A stretch of 20,837 nt of DNA, taken from a virus. The translations under genes were made by a program, and so were the position numbers. The stretch spans positions 1 through 20,837 of the IMG/VR virus record IMGVR_UViG_3300045135_000538; one strand, written 5' to 3'. The notes beneath the pieces were generated by a model. The model did no database searches. It was not told the origin of the DNA and was given only the letters and a program-made list of their open reading frames with translations. Below are positions 1 to 5,923 of this stretch, piece by piece (the first letter of the stretch is position 1; each line of letters begins with the position of its first letter).

Positions 1-259
1 ATATGTATCTGCCAGTCTGCTTAGTTAACCAAATAGCTACTTCTCTGTAGCTGAACTGTTTTAAGTGTTGCTTAGCTTTATCTAATGCTTCCAGTTCTTC
101 AGGTATTGGTTCTAAAAGCTTATCATTGTCAGGGTGTATTCTATAGCCAAAGGGTACATACTTAGTCGTTCTAACTATGATGTGCCACTCTTTTTCTTCG
201 CCTTTGTGAGGCTTAGGTAGTTGCCAGTAACCTAGTGATTCTCTATCTAAGTCTGGCAT
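1..259 (-). CDS. terL: Probable terminase large subunit, N-terminal part (cut by window edge)
   Basis: The first 86 residues of a leftward gene, starting at the ATG at 259 and running off the window. It begins MPDLDRESLGYWQLP and contains a 'VPFGYRIHPDN' segment and a helix-turn-helix-like stretch (SYREVAIWLTKQTGRYI, about residues 70-86). This arrangement resembles the N-terminal extension of large terminase subunits in marine phages; the ATPase and nuclease domains would lie beyond the edge. It starts 6 bp after the stop of a small-terminase-like gene, the usual order for packaging genes. A different DNA-binding protein is possible because no Walker motif is visible here. Confidence 0.55.
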   Translation of the reverse strand, partial: MPDLDRESLGYWQLPKPHKGEEKEWHIIVRTTKYVPFGYRIHPDNDKLLEPIPEELEALDKAKQHLKQFSYREVAIWLTKQTGRYI

Positions 260-265
260 TCAGTC

Positions 266-634
266 TTATTCGTTCTTACCTTCCTTTGGTGGAAGATAGA
301 AAACGCCCCCGCTTGATGTAACGTCTACCTTCTCAGTCTTACCCAAGCCTGCACGATCAAGCAAGTCTTTAGCTGCTGACATCTTGTCACGCAATCCTAG
401 CTCAGTAGGATCGTACAAGGCTTGTGTCATTGCCATAGCTGCCTTCGGGGCAATACGAGAGAAGTAAGTTCTAGTAGCCTCAGTAATCTCGTCCTTGAGT
501 GCATCTACAATCAAACGTGTTGGTGTGTTATCGCTATAGCCTGCTAGCTTCTTAGCTGCTACAACATCTCCACCAGCCTCGTCAAAGAGAACCTCAAGGA
601 ACTTCTGTTGCATTTCTGTTAGCTGTTTAGCCAT
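266..634 (-). CDS. terS: Terminase small subunit
   Basis: A 122-residue protein starting MAKQLTEMQQKFLEVLFDEAGGD. The N-terminal helices ('MQQKFLEVLF...GDVVAAKKLAGYSD') look like the DNA-binding helix-turn-helix of small terminase subunits. The middle contains 'SAAKDLLDRAGLGKTEKVDV', a segment typical of these proteins. The role would be recognition of phage DNA and regulation of the large-subunit motor during packaging. A purine-rich AAGG lies upstream of the ATG, and the gene is directly followed by the probable large subunit. Length and layout fit; the call is by family resemblance, not by a diagnostic catalytic motif. Confidence 0.75.
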   Translation of the reverse strand: MAKQLTEMQQKFLEVLFDEAGGDVVAAKKLAGYSDNTPTRLIVDALKDEITEATRTYFSRIAPKAAMAMTQALYDPTELGLRDKMSAAKDLLDRAGLGKTEKVDVTSSGGVFYLPPKEGKNE

Positions 635-645
635 AGTATCATACC

Positions 646-1095
646 TTATAGTGGGTTGTCAACAAGAGAATCATAGGCTTCCCAGATATCGTCAATCTCA
701 GTCTGAATGATATCTAGCTTGTCACCAATGCCATCTGTGATGGTTGTGCTTCTCTCTACTTGACTACGTAAGTCTAGGAGCGTTCTTTGTTGCTCCAAGA
801 TAGTTTGCATCTGTGTGCTGATTTGAGACAGGCGAGTGTTAAGGCCACGGACATCGTTATCTGCTACCGCCTGTTCTAGTGCTTGGATACGTGAAGCTAG
901 AGAGGTAGCTGTCTCGTCAAAGCTGTCAGACTTCTCTACTACTTCTACAATGCCTGCTTCTACAGCATAGAAGCGCTGTACAGTATCGTAGCCAAAGTAG
1001 ATAGCGCCACTGATACCAGATAAGATTGGTAGGGCGGCCATGATGTACCACCCTTTAAAAGTAAAACTACCAATCTTTAGTTCCGTGTTCTCCAT
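646..1095 (-). CDS. Membrane-anchored coiled-coil protein (possible inner-membrane spanin)
   Basis: A 149-residue protein with a single hydrophobic helix near the N-terminus (about residues 17-37, 'WYIMAALPILSGISGAIYFGY'-like). After it comes a long, charged heptad-rich region, about residues 60-140, with no cysteines. The topology is a short cytoplasmic tail, one membrane helix and a periplasmic coiled coil. That is the layout of inner-membrane spanins, which help break the outer membrane at lysis, and the length is close to T7/lambda Rz-type proteins. Function is inferred from topology only; a structural or membrane-remodelling role is equally possible. It lies 11 bp upstream of the terminase small-subunit gene. 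Confidence 0.6.
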   Translation of the reverse strand: MENTELKIGSFTFKGWYIMAALPILSGISGAIYFGYDTVQRFYAVEAGIVEVVEKSDSFDETATSLASRIQALEQAVADNDVRGLNTRLSQISTQMQTILEQQRTLLDLRSQVERSTTITDGIGDKLDIIQTEIDDIWEAYDSLVDNPL

Positions 1096-1103
1096 GTATC
1101 ACC

Positions 1104-1919
1104 TTACATGTTTTGCGATGGGCCGCCATACTCTAGGATGTACTGGCTTGCACCGTAGATATCCTGTGCATTCTTGAAGTCATCCGTCAAGTAACCCTGA
1201 TAGCCTGTGCTGTTGCCTGCTTGATCCCACACAATGATAAACTCGTCTACGCTCTGTGTATACGTAAGGGCAGAGTATGTACCGACTACGATGCCATTGT
1301 TAGCTGTGTAGCTGTCGATACTTGCAGTCAACGCACTATTGTTAGCTGCAGAAAGATATGCACCTGCTTCCTGTGCCAAAGCTTCAACGTTAGTCAGAGC
1401 AGTATTATATGCTTCTACTTCTGCTGCGTCAATAGAGTATTCATCTGTAGCAATCATGCCCTGCAGAGCTACTTGTTCTGGCGCTGTGTCAGCTTCTGCT
1501 GCAAGAGCAATAACACCAGTAGCTGTCATAAGTACGTTAGTTGCATCTGCCAAGACATCTACTGCTAACGTCAAGTCATTCATGGCAGCATTGTGATTCT
1601 GGATAAACATCTGTTCTGCTGTAGTAGCAGTCTCGTAGTCATGTGCCAAGACTTGTGCTGCTGCATCCTGATAGGCTAGCAACATAGCCTCAGTAACTTT
1701 AGCTCCGTCTAGGGAGCCATCTACAATAACCCCACCTACTTCAGCGTAACCTACAGCTCCAATACCAAGATTGATAGACAGTTCCAATCGGTCATCAATG
1801 ACCTGCATGGTATTGATCAGGTCTTGAATCTTCTGGTCACCTGTTTGTGCGTGAAGTCCTGAAGCGCTCAGAAAGAGAACGAGTGTCCCTAGTATCAGCT
1901 TGAGCTTGTTGCCGTTCAT
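1104..1919 (-). CDS. Secreted alanine-rich protein of unknown function
   Basis: A 271-residue protein with a clear signal peptide (positive start MNGNKLK, hydrophobic core, cleavage expected after 'SGLHA' near residue 24). The mature part is rich in alanine, threonine and aspartate and mostly helical in appearance, with no cysteine and no catalytic motif I recognise. The start is well supported: a GGAGAGGA ribosome site lies about 8 bp upstream of the ATG at 1919. The first 83 bp overlap the end of the upstream secreted-protein gene in another reading frame. It is probably exported to the periplasm or associated with the virion; no function can be assigned. Confidence 0.7.
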   Translation of the reverse strand: MNGNKLKLILGTLVLFLSASGLHAQTGDQKIQDLINTMQVIDDRLELSINLGIGAVGYAEVGGVIVDGSLDGAKVTEAMLLAYQDAAAQVLAHDYETATTAEQMFIQNHNAAMNDLTLAVDVLADATNVLMTATGVIALAAEADTAPEQVALQGMIATDEYSIDAAEVEAYNTALTNVEALAQEAGAYLSAANNSALTASIDSYTANNGIVVGTYSALTYTQSVDEFIIVWDQAGNSTGYQGYLTDDFKNAQDIYGASQYILEYGGPSQNM

Positions 1920-2559
1920 CTGTTAAGTCCTCTCCTATACGTAACAGTGTATCATAAAACTGCTGGTCTTCCTCATAACCAACAATATACGCTTCAGGGT
2001 TTGCTCTATATGCATCTACTGCATCAGAACCCATTAGTAGTCTGCCTGTTACAACATCTGTTATAGGGCAGGGTGTTGAGGCTAGAAGCATAGCCTTGAA
2101 CACTTCTGGTGAGCCACACATAACTGAGATAGCACTCACCTGTAATCCTAAGCCACCCATCTGCTGTGGTAAGCCTAGTAGTCTAGCGTTCTTACGAATG
2201 TTACATGCTTCATCCTGAGACATGCCACCGCTAGATATACCTACGATGCTAAGCTGTATGCCTACAGAGTTTGGCATTAGACAGCTATCATTGCCACCAC
2301 CACCCATAACTGTAGGTGCTATTGCTGACATGACTGGCGCTGGGCTACCTGCGCCTGTAGCATTGTAGTTGTTCGTTACAGTCTCGTCTAAGTTGTTACT
2401 GTTGACTGTCGAGTTATCGTAGTTCTCGTTAAAGTCACCTGTAACGTTGTTACTCTGTGCTGAGGCACTGGTCACCCATAACACCACGCACAGTAGCGTC
2501 ACTACACATAAGCTGTATTGCCGCCTCTTCCTGCCCGATTGCTGATAATGTCTGTGCAT
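1837..2559 (-). CDS. Secreted protein of unknown function
   Basis: A 240-residue protein beginning with a basic stretch (MHRHYQQSGRKRRQ), then a hydrophobic segment ending 'VTSASAQ', a good signal-peptidase site near residue 34. The mature N-terminus is asparagine-rich with NxT/NxS-like repetition (NNVTGDFNENYDNS), followed by a glycine-rich part, four or more cysteines and a charged C-terminal tail. No family was recognised. It overlaps the upstream lipoprotein gene by 110 bp and the downstream secreted-protein gene by 83 bp, both out of frame. The ribosome site is weak (GAGAG about 10 bp upstream), so translation may be coupled to the upstream gene. Confidence 0.65.
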   Translation of the reverse strand: MHRHYQQSGRKRRQYSLCVVTLLCVVLWVTSASAQSNNVTGDFNENYDNSTVNSNNLDETVTNNYNATGAGSPAPVMSAIAPTVMGGGGNDSCLMPNSVGIQLSIVGISSGGMSQDEACNIRKNARLLGLPQQMGGLGLQVSAISVMCGSPEVFKAMLLASTPCPITDVVTGRLLMGSDAVDAYRANPEAYIVGYEEDQQFYDTLLRIGEDLTDERQQAQADTRDTRSLSERFRTSRTNR

Positions 2560-2683
2560 TCAGGTTTCTCTCACAAGTCTTATCTTTATCTAGGCAAGAA
2601 GATGGCAGAACTATCTGTGTCGTACTACACGCTGAGGCTACGAAGACGATCCCTAAGCTGGCTACGGCTGTACCCCATGTCAT
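2450..2683 (-). CDS. Small lipoprotein (possible outer-membrane spanin)
   Basis: A 77-residue product with a hydrophobic N-terminal segment and a lipobox-like 'FVASAC' ending at cysteine 19, suggesting lipid modification and a mature lipoprotein of about 59 residues with three further cysteines. The -3 residue is alanine rather than the usual leucine, so the lipobox is imperfect. It is embedded between a DUF1127-like gene (59 bp overlap) and a secreted-protein gene (110 bp overlap). A short lipoprotein encoded out of frame in overlap with an exported protein recalls outer-membrane spanins, but the mature part is not proline-rich and the gene order is unusual. Function unknown. Confidence 0.6.
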   Translation of the reverse strand: MTWGTAVASLGIVFVASACSTTQIVLPSSCLDKDKTCERNLNAQTLSAIGQEEAAIQLMCSDATVRGVMGDQCLSTE

Positions 2684-2783
2684 TTAGTTGCTTATCCGAT
2701 AGTTCGTTAAGGATTAGATATGTAGCTCTGCGTTCTGCGTAACGTTCATAAGCGGCCCACATACGTGCTAAAAAGTCTTTCAT
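2625..2783 (-). CDS. DUF1127-like small protein
   Basis: A 52-residue product read from the ATG at 2783 to a TAG at 2625. Residues 22-47 (YLILNELSDKQLNDMGYSRS followed by QLRDRL) match the pattern of DUF1127 proteins: a leucine-rich helix, 'LSD..L.D.G.SR', then a basic helix. In alphaproteobacteria such proteins include small RNA-binding or stress-linked regulators. The pattern match is the main support; no strong ribosome site is visible directly upstream. Its 3' end overlaps the lipoprotein gene by 59 bp. Its presence suggests an alphaproteobacterial host or a gene acquired from one. Confidence 0.65.
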   Translation of the reverse strand: MKDFLARMWAAYERYAERRATYLILNELSDKQLNDMGYSRSQLRDRLRSLSV

Positions 2784-2880
2784 GATTTGTATTCCTATAT
2801 GTTAATCTCGCCATTGTTAGCGATCACATATAGTTATACTCAAATCGTGGGCCAGTAGAATTGCTAATATGGAATACCCG
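2784..2880 (-). other. Short intergenic gap in the left arm
   Basis: A 97-bp gap, the only one of note inside the otherwise overlapping left-arm operon. On the minus strand it contains a TATAAC (a weak -10-like element) without a well-spaced -35, and a small CGC/GCG inverted repeat. It could house a secondary promoter or processing site for the downstream overlapping gene chain, but nothing here is conclusive. Confidence 0.3.
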
Positions 2881-3240
2881 CTACCCGTTAGGGATAAAGG
2901 TTTCTGTTACAGTAAGTACTGTGTCAATGTGACCAGCACTAACAGGTGTTACTTGTATCTTGTCACCAGCTTCCATTACCAAGTCAATGCTAGCAAACTC
3001 TAAGAAGTCGCCAGCATTCAAGCTTTTACCTTCAACAAAGCCAGAATCATAGCTTTCTGATGCATCATACCACTTAACACTTACTGTATTGGTACTACCA
3101 CCAGAGTTATTGACAATAAGGTAAGTCATCTCTGCCCGACAGTTAGCAGGGCATACATATACATCTTCTGTTGTAGTGCCATTGTTGTGGCCCCACACAG
3201 ATCGTCTACGTGCTGGTTTGCCGGGAGAAGCTAGTGTCAT
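2881..3240 (-). CDS. Beta-rich probable virion protein
   Basis: A 119-residue protein with short alternating hydrophobic strands ('EMTYLIVNNSGGSTNTVSVKWYDAS', 'DKIQVTPVSAGHIDTVLTVTETFIPNG') and no signal peptide. The pattern of a CPANCRAEMTYL segment, then a KWYDAS strand and an MEAGDKIQV strand, is one I associate with small structural proteins of marine phages, possibly a head-decoration or tail-associated beta sandwich. Its start forms TAATG with the stop of the upstream gene, so translation is probably coupled. No enzymatic motif is present. A virion role is an inference from fold-like pattern and its place in the terminase-side arm. Confidence 0.6.
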   Translation of the reverse strand: MTLASPGKPARRRSVWGHNNGTTTEDVYVCPANCRAEMTYLIVNNSGGSTNTVSVKWYDASESYDSGFVEGKSLNAGDFLEFASIDLVMEAGDKIQVTPVSAGHIDTVLTVTETFIPNG

Positions 3241-3683
3241 TACTTAGAAGTTCTCTTTTGTGTTGCTGGGTTAGACGCACCGCAAGCTACCATGCCACCC
3301 TTAGCATAGCCCTTCTTAGCCATACCACCCTTTTTGTAGCCCGGCTTCTTCTTAGCCATGCCACCTTTGTTCATTGCCATGCTATCTTCACCACGAGCTT
3401 GTGGTGTACCGTATACGTTATACATTGCTAGTCCCCCTTCTGCAGCACGAAACTTACGAGTCTTCTCTGCAATACCTTCTGGTTGTGATACAAACTGCTT
3501 ACCTTTAGCAGTACCTTCTCGTTTAGCTCTTGTCGTAGCTGCATACTCTGCACTACTCAAAGACTTGATAGCTTTCTCTGGCAAGTAACGCTCACCAGTC
3601 TCACCTGATGGCTTACCTGACTTAGTACGCCACTTCTGCTTTGTCCACTTGTCTAGGGACTCCTGTGAGGCTTTCTTGGCCAT
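3240..3683 (-). CDS. Basic DUF5872-like protein with GGMAKK repeats
   Basis: A 147-residue lysine-rich protein. The N-terminal half (SLDKWTKQKWRTKSGKPSGE, then RYLPEKAIKSLSSAEYAATT) resembles DUF5872, small basic domains seen in phages and large algal viruses. The C-terminal third (about residues 104-130) is a low-complexity run of repeated GGMAKK / GYKKGGMAKKGYAKGGM units. The repeats and charge suggest nucleic-acid or polyanion binding, for example in a packaged internal protein, but that is inference. It starts with a TAATG junction to another DUF5872-like gene upstream. The likely location is cytoplasmic or in the virion, as there is no signal peptide. Confidence 0.65.
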   Translation of the reverse strand: MAKKASQESLDKWTKQKWRTKSGKPSGETGERYLPEKAIKSLSSAEYAATTRAKREGTAKGKQFVSQPEGIAEKTRKFRAAEGGLAMYNVYGTPQARGEDSMAMNKGGMAKKKPGYKKGGMAKKGYAKGGMVACGASNPATQKRTSK

Positions 3684-3874
3684 TAGTCCTTATACCCCCC
3701 ACCCGCAGCTTTATATTCACGGGCTAGCATTTGAGCTTTACGTGCAGACCACTGCCCAGCTTTGCCACCCTTAGTGCCAGCCTTGATCTTCTCAAACAGA
3801 CGCTTACGCATAGCTGGCTTAGTATAGTTACCTGCTTCGTTTACTCTGCTCTTAGTCTTCTTTGCTGCTGGCAT
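3683..3874 (-). CDS. Small basic DUF5872-like protein
   Basis: A 63-residue, strongly basic protein (MPAAKKTKSRVNEAGNYTKP...). The core 'AGTKGGKAGQWSARKAQMLA' ending 'YKAAGGGYKD' is the signature I associate with DUF5872-type small proteins in phages and nucleocytoplasmic large DNA viruses. No enzyme motif is visible; binding to DNA or RNA is plausible from composition. It is directly coupled (TAATG) to the longer DUF5872-like gene downstream, so the two may act together. The start at 3874 has a modest AGGA-type ribosome site about 8 bp upstream. Confidence 0.65.
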   Translation of the reverse strand: MPAAKKTKSRVNEAGNYTKPAMRKRLFEKIKAGTKGGKAGQWSARKAQMLAREYKAAGGGYKD

Positions 3875-3875
3875 A

Positions 3876-4193
3876 CTAGAATCCTATTTCGTATCCTGCT
3901 ACTAGTCCTACTTCTTCTGCATCACCATAGATAGCTGGACTTACGTAGAAACCATCTTGTACTACTCTGAGGTACGGATAGATGGTATTGTTGTATCCTG
4001 ACACTAAGCCTAACTCTAAGTGACCATCAGCAAACTTCTGTCCTACATAGAGTGACGTATCATATTCGCTGTTGTAGTACACACCTGCTATCTGCTGTCG
4101 CTCTGTTGTGTAGCGTAGATGCGGATGTATCCAGTTGAGGTCATACTGTTCGCCACCCAAATGGTAGCTGAGAGCAAAAGCAAAGCTAAGCAT
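3876..4193 (-). CDS. Small beta-rich outer-membrane-like protein
   Basis: A 105-residue protein made largely of short alternating strands with aromatic residues at strand ends ('VYYNSEYDTSLYVGQKF', 'LELGLVSGYN', 'VGLVAGYEIGF') and a terminal phenylalanine, as in outer-membrane beta barrels. The 'NSEYDTSLYVG' and 'GLVSGY' segments recall a family of small phage proteins with barrel-like repeats. The N-terminus (MLSFAFALSYHLGGE) is only a short hydrophobic start, not a convincing signal peptide, so export is uncertain. It could modify or sit in the host outer membrane, for example in superinfection exclusion, but this is speculation. Confidence 0.55.
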   Translation of the reverse strand: MLSFAFALSYHLGGEQYDLNWIHPHLRYTTERQQIAGVYYNSEYDTSLYVGQKFADGHLELGLVSGYNNTIYPYLRVVQDGFYVSPAIYGDAEEVGLVAGYEIGF

Positions 4194-4194
4194 G

Positions 4195-4455
4195 TCACCA
4201 CTTTACTTTGTCTGCCCAGTAGGCTGCTGACATCTTACCCTTAGCAATGTTCTTAGCGTGACGTGCCTTGAAAGACTTCTGACGTGCTGTAGGCTGTCTG
4301 TCTCCAGTTACACCCTGCTGTCCAAACCTGATAGTCTTGATCTTGTCACCCTCTTTGGCGACTACTACGTGTGACTTCGTAGGATGCTTAGGGGTACGCT
4401 TAGGTTTGTTGTAGCCAGATACACCAGCACGTTCTAGTCTAGGGTCTTTAGCCAT
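4195..4455 (-). CDS. Basic DUF6321-like protein
   Basis: An 86-residue basic protein, MAKDPRLERAGVSGYNKPKR onward. The conserved-looking blocks are 'GYNKPKRTPKHPTKSHVVVA', 'IKTIRFGQQGV' and the C-terminal 'KSFKARHAKNIAKGKMSAAYWADKVKW', a pattern I associate with the phage family DUF6321. I prefer the ATG at 4455 over an upstream alternative at 4494 because it has a purine-rich site (AAGAAGG), overlaps the upstream stop by 8 bp and matches the family's usual MA[K/R]DPRL start. Composition suggests nucleic-acid binding; the function is unknown. Confidence 0.7.
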   Translation of the reverse strand: MAKDPRLERAGVSGYNKPKRTPKHPTKSHVVVAKEGDKIKTIRFGQQGVTGDRQPTARQKSFKARHAKNIAKGKMSAAYWADKVKW

Positions 4456-4786
4456 CCTTCTTGTCCTTGCTTTTAGTGTAGGCTTGACCACCATAGAAGG
4501 CTGCTACGATTGCTGCTACAGATACGAAGTACACAGATGCCATGCTACCCAGCACATTAGCTGCTTCGTCTAAGCCCAGCGCTACTGCTAGTACGACAGC
4601 AAAAGGATACAGAAGCATACCAGCTAAGGCAAACCATGCCATGTTACGCTGTGCATCTTCCTTCTTGTCTTCGTTCTCAAAGCGAACCTTACGCTCATAC
4701 AAAGCGATTTCATCTTCGGTAATGATACCGTCACCATCCGTATCAGCTTCAGCCCACGGTGCAGTATCACTAATAGTCTTAGCCAC
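4448..4786 (-). CDS. EF-hand, two-helix membrane protein (holin-like topology)
   Basis: A 112-residue product starting at a GTG (4786). Residues 15-26 form a textbook EF-hand calcium loop (DTDGDGIITEDE), with acidic or oxygen ligands at loop positions 1, 3, 5 and 9 and Glu at 12. A charged linker follows, then two hydrophobic helices (about 49-71 and 78-98) and a lysine-rich tail. The layout is a soluble calcium-binding head attached to a membrane hairpin; a holin or ion-responsive membrane role is inferred from topology only. It overlaps its upstream neighbour by 8 bp and its downstream neighbour by 8 bp, so it is translationally coupled on both sides. Confidence 0.75.
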   Translation of the reverse strand: MAKTISDTAPWAEADTDGDGIITEDEIALYERKVRFENEDKKEDAQRNMAWFALAGMLLYPFAVVLAVALGLDEAANVLGSMASVYFVSVAAIVAAFYGGQAYTKSKDKKDG

Positions 4787-4970
4787 GGTAATACATCATG
4801 CCTAGCATCATCATGTCTTCATCACGTGCTAGGTTGTCTGTAGTCTTGTTAGTCATACCTTTGTCACCACGAAGGTCTTTGCTACCAAAGCGATCTGTTG
4901 CTTCCTTCTCGAAGACTTTACCTTTGCTAGCAGTACAGCCTTTCTCACGTGGGTCATACAAGTTATTCAT
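4779..4970 (-). CDS. Small hypothetical protein
   Basis: A 63-residue hydrophilic protein (MNNLYDPREKGCTASKGKVF...) ending in a methionine-rich 'DEDMMMLGMMYYRG' tail. No family or motif was recognised. The ATG at 4970 has an AGGAAACGAG ribosome site about 5 bp upstream. It overlaps the preceding gene by 8 bp and the EF-hand gene by 8 bp, so it belongs to the same leftward operon. The coding call rests on this tight packing and the ribosome site. Confidence 0.55.
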   Translation of the reverse strand: MNNLYDPREKGCTASKGKVFEKEATDRFGSKDLRGDKGMTNKTTDNLARDEDMMMLGMMYYRG

Positions 4971-5220
4971 ATTCTCGTTTCCTATCTGGGTCTAGCACTT
5001 CGTGCCTATCTAAGTGACCTTCTAGATACATAGCTCTCTCTACGTGATCTAGAGTATATACCTCACCAGTACGTTGATAGATTGCTTCACGTACGTAGAA
5101 CACATCTGACTTAGGGATGTGTACTTTCTGTATAGCACGGTGATCATTGTTAGCTAATACAGAGTAGAAGTGTTCGATAACATCTTCGTCTGCATATAGT
5201 TGTACTTGTTTTTTAGCCAT
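4963..5220 (-). CDS. First gene of the left arm, unknown function
   Basis: An 85-residue soluble protein, MAKKQVQLYADEDVIEHFYS onward, with an acidic C-terminal end. The frame stays open upstream to 5349, but that extension (cysteine- and leucine-rich) lies over the promoter, so the ATG at 5220 is preferred. It is the promoter-proximal gene of the leftward operon: a sigma70-like promoter lies only about 14 bp upstream, so the transcript would have a leader of roughly 7 bases and no Shine-Dalgarno sequence. The 'YADEDVIEHFYSVLANNDHR' segment hints at a small helical regulator, but no family is recognised. Confidence 0.6.
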   Translation of the reverse strand: MAKKQVQLYADEDVIEHFYSVLANNDHRAIQKVHIPKSDVFYVREAIYQRTGEVYTLDHVERAMYLEGHLDRHEVLDPDRKREYE

Positions 5221-5233
5221 TGTCAAGCTTTTT

Positions 5234-5262
5234 ATTATACACGATGAAAGAAAGTGCCGCAA
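5234..5262 (-). promoter_or_regulatory. Sigma70-like promoter of the left arm
   Basis: On the minus strand, TTGCGG (5262-5257) is separated by exactly 17 bp from a perfect TATAAT (5239-5234). Transcription would begin near 5227, about 7 bp before the ATG at 5220. The consensus -10, ideal spacing and position before the first gene of a 5-kb operon make this a good candidate for a host-polymerase promoter. The -35 matches consensus at four of six positions. Confidence 0.6.
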
Positions 5263-5455
5263 ACTGTATAGGAGATACAGATATGTATGGAGGAGAGGTG
5301 AGAGGAGACACACACACATATAGTCTCGACTACACAGCTTGCGACACATAGATTACGTACCTGCCAACCCAACCAACACAGATACGTAAACTCTAGCTTA
5401 TACTTGCTAGTTACGTATAGTATAGCATGGTAGTAAACATAGTGTCAATACATAA

Positions 5456-5592
5456 AAGTAGTCTAACCTATGTCCAGTAACATAAAAGTCACATCTTAGT
5501 ATAGACTACTTATAGTAGACTACTTTATAGTTGACTTACTTAAGTAGACTACTTTATATAGACTATCTTTAATGTATCAGCATTGTAGTCTA
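5456..5592. repeat. Iteron-like TAGACTACTT array with inverted flanking copies
   Basis: Exact copies of TAGACTACTT begin at 5502, 5516 and 5545; close variants are at 5531 (TTGACTTACTT) and 5559 (TAGACTATCT). Start-to-start spacing is 14, 15, 14 and 14 bp. An exact inverted copy (AAGTAGTCTA) lies at 5456-5465 and a partial one (GTAGTCTA) at 5585-5592, so the direct repeats are bracketed by opposite-facing copies. Regular spacing near one and a half helical turns suggests cooperative binding by a replication initiator or repressor. Confidence 0.7.
5531..5560 (+). promoter_or_regulatory. Weak candidate rightward promoter inside the repeat array
   Basis: TTGACT (5531-5536) is followed after 18 bp by TATATA (5555-5560), a sigma70-like pair overlapping the iteron-like repeats, so a protein bound there could act as a repressor. 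The nearest rightward gene begins at 6700, which would give a leader of over 1 kb. That makes the assignment doubtful. Confidence 0.25.
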
Positions 5593-5711
5593 TCTATACC
5601 CCCTTACCCCCATAGTTATGCATTTTCTGCAAGACCTGTCAAGTCCCTAAATCGTACATCCCTGTAGTTTTTCTTCTAATGTGTGCTATCTTTGCAACAC
5701 TAGTTAGCTAT

Positions 5712-5725
5712 ACTAACATGTTAGT
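5712..5725. repeat. Perfect 14-bp palindrome
   Basis: ACTAACATGTTAGT is its own reverse complement. ACACTA just upstream (5697-5702) and TAGTGT (5723-5728) extend the potential for a larger imperfect hairpin. A dimeric regulator site is the simplest reading. Confidence 0.45.
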
Positions 5726-5801
5726 GTGTCTAGTATTGTATATAGGGTTAACATTGAGAAAAACCCCGTGTGTGTAACTGTACATATACGTATAACGTAT
5801 A

Positions 5802-5835
5802 CCCCCCACGTGGCCCCTGCCTGCCCCCCTACCCC
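5802..5835 (-). other. Minus-strand G-quadruplex motif
   Basis: The plus strand has four C-runs of 6, 4, 6 and 4 bases (5802-5807, 5814-5817, 5824-5829, 5832-5835) with spacers of 6, 6 and 2 bases. The minus strand therefore fits the four-run G-quadruplex pattern with at least four G per run. It includes the palindrome CCACGTGG. In this moderately A/T-rich genome such a cluster is conspicuous. Confidence 0.6.
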
Positions 5836-5887
5836 TGTCATGCTAAGTGTTTGAAAAGAAAAGACTTTCACCCTAGAGGGGCATAAG

Positions 5888-5903
5888 TAAACTATACAGT
5901 TTA
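5888..5903. repeat. Inverted repeat TAAACT-4-AGTTTA
   Basis: TAAACT (5888-5893) and AGTTTA (5898-5903) are separated by ATAC. The same half-site pair recurs at 6048-6070, suggesting a shared binding site. Confidence 0.4.
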
Positions 5904-5923
5904 GCTGCAGAAGCTATGCAATC

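Noticed and set aside
1221-1596. Plus-strand open frames opposite the secreted protein gene
   Set aside because: They are antisense shadows of an alanine-rich gene with a signal peptide and a strong ribosome site, and look like low-quality cysteine-rich translations.
3280-3375. Short tandem repeats considered as a CRISPR or regulatory array
   Set aside because: They are the codons for the GGMAKK protein repeats and have no spacer structure.
5221-5349. Upstream extension of the first left-arm gene to 5349
   Set aside because: The added 43 residues are cysteine- and leucine-rich, overlie the predicted promoter and lack a ribosome site. The ATG at 5220 with the MAKK start is preferred.
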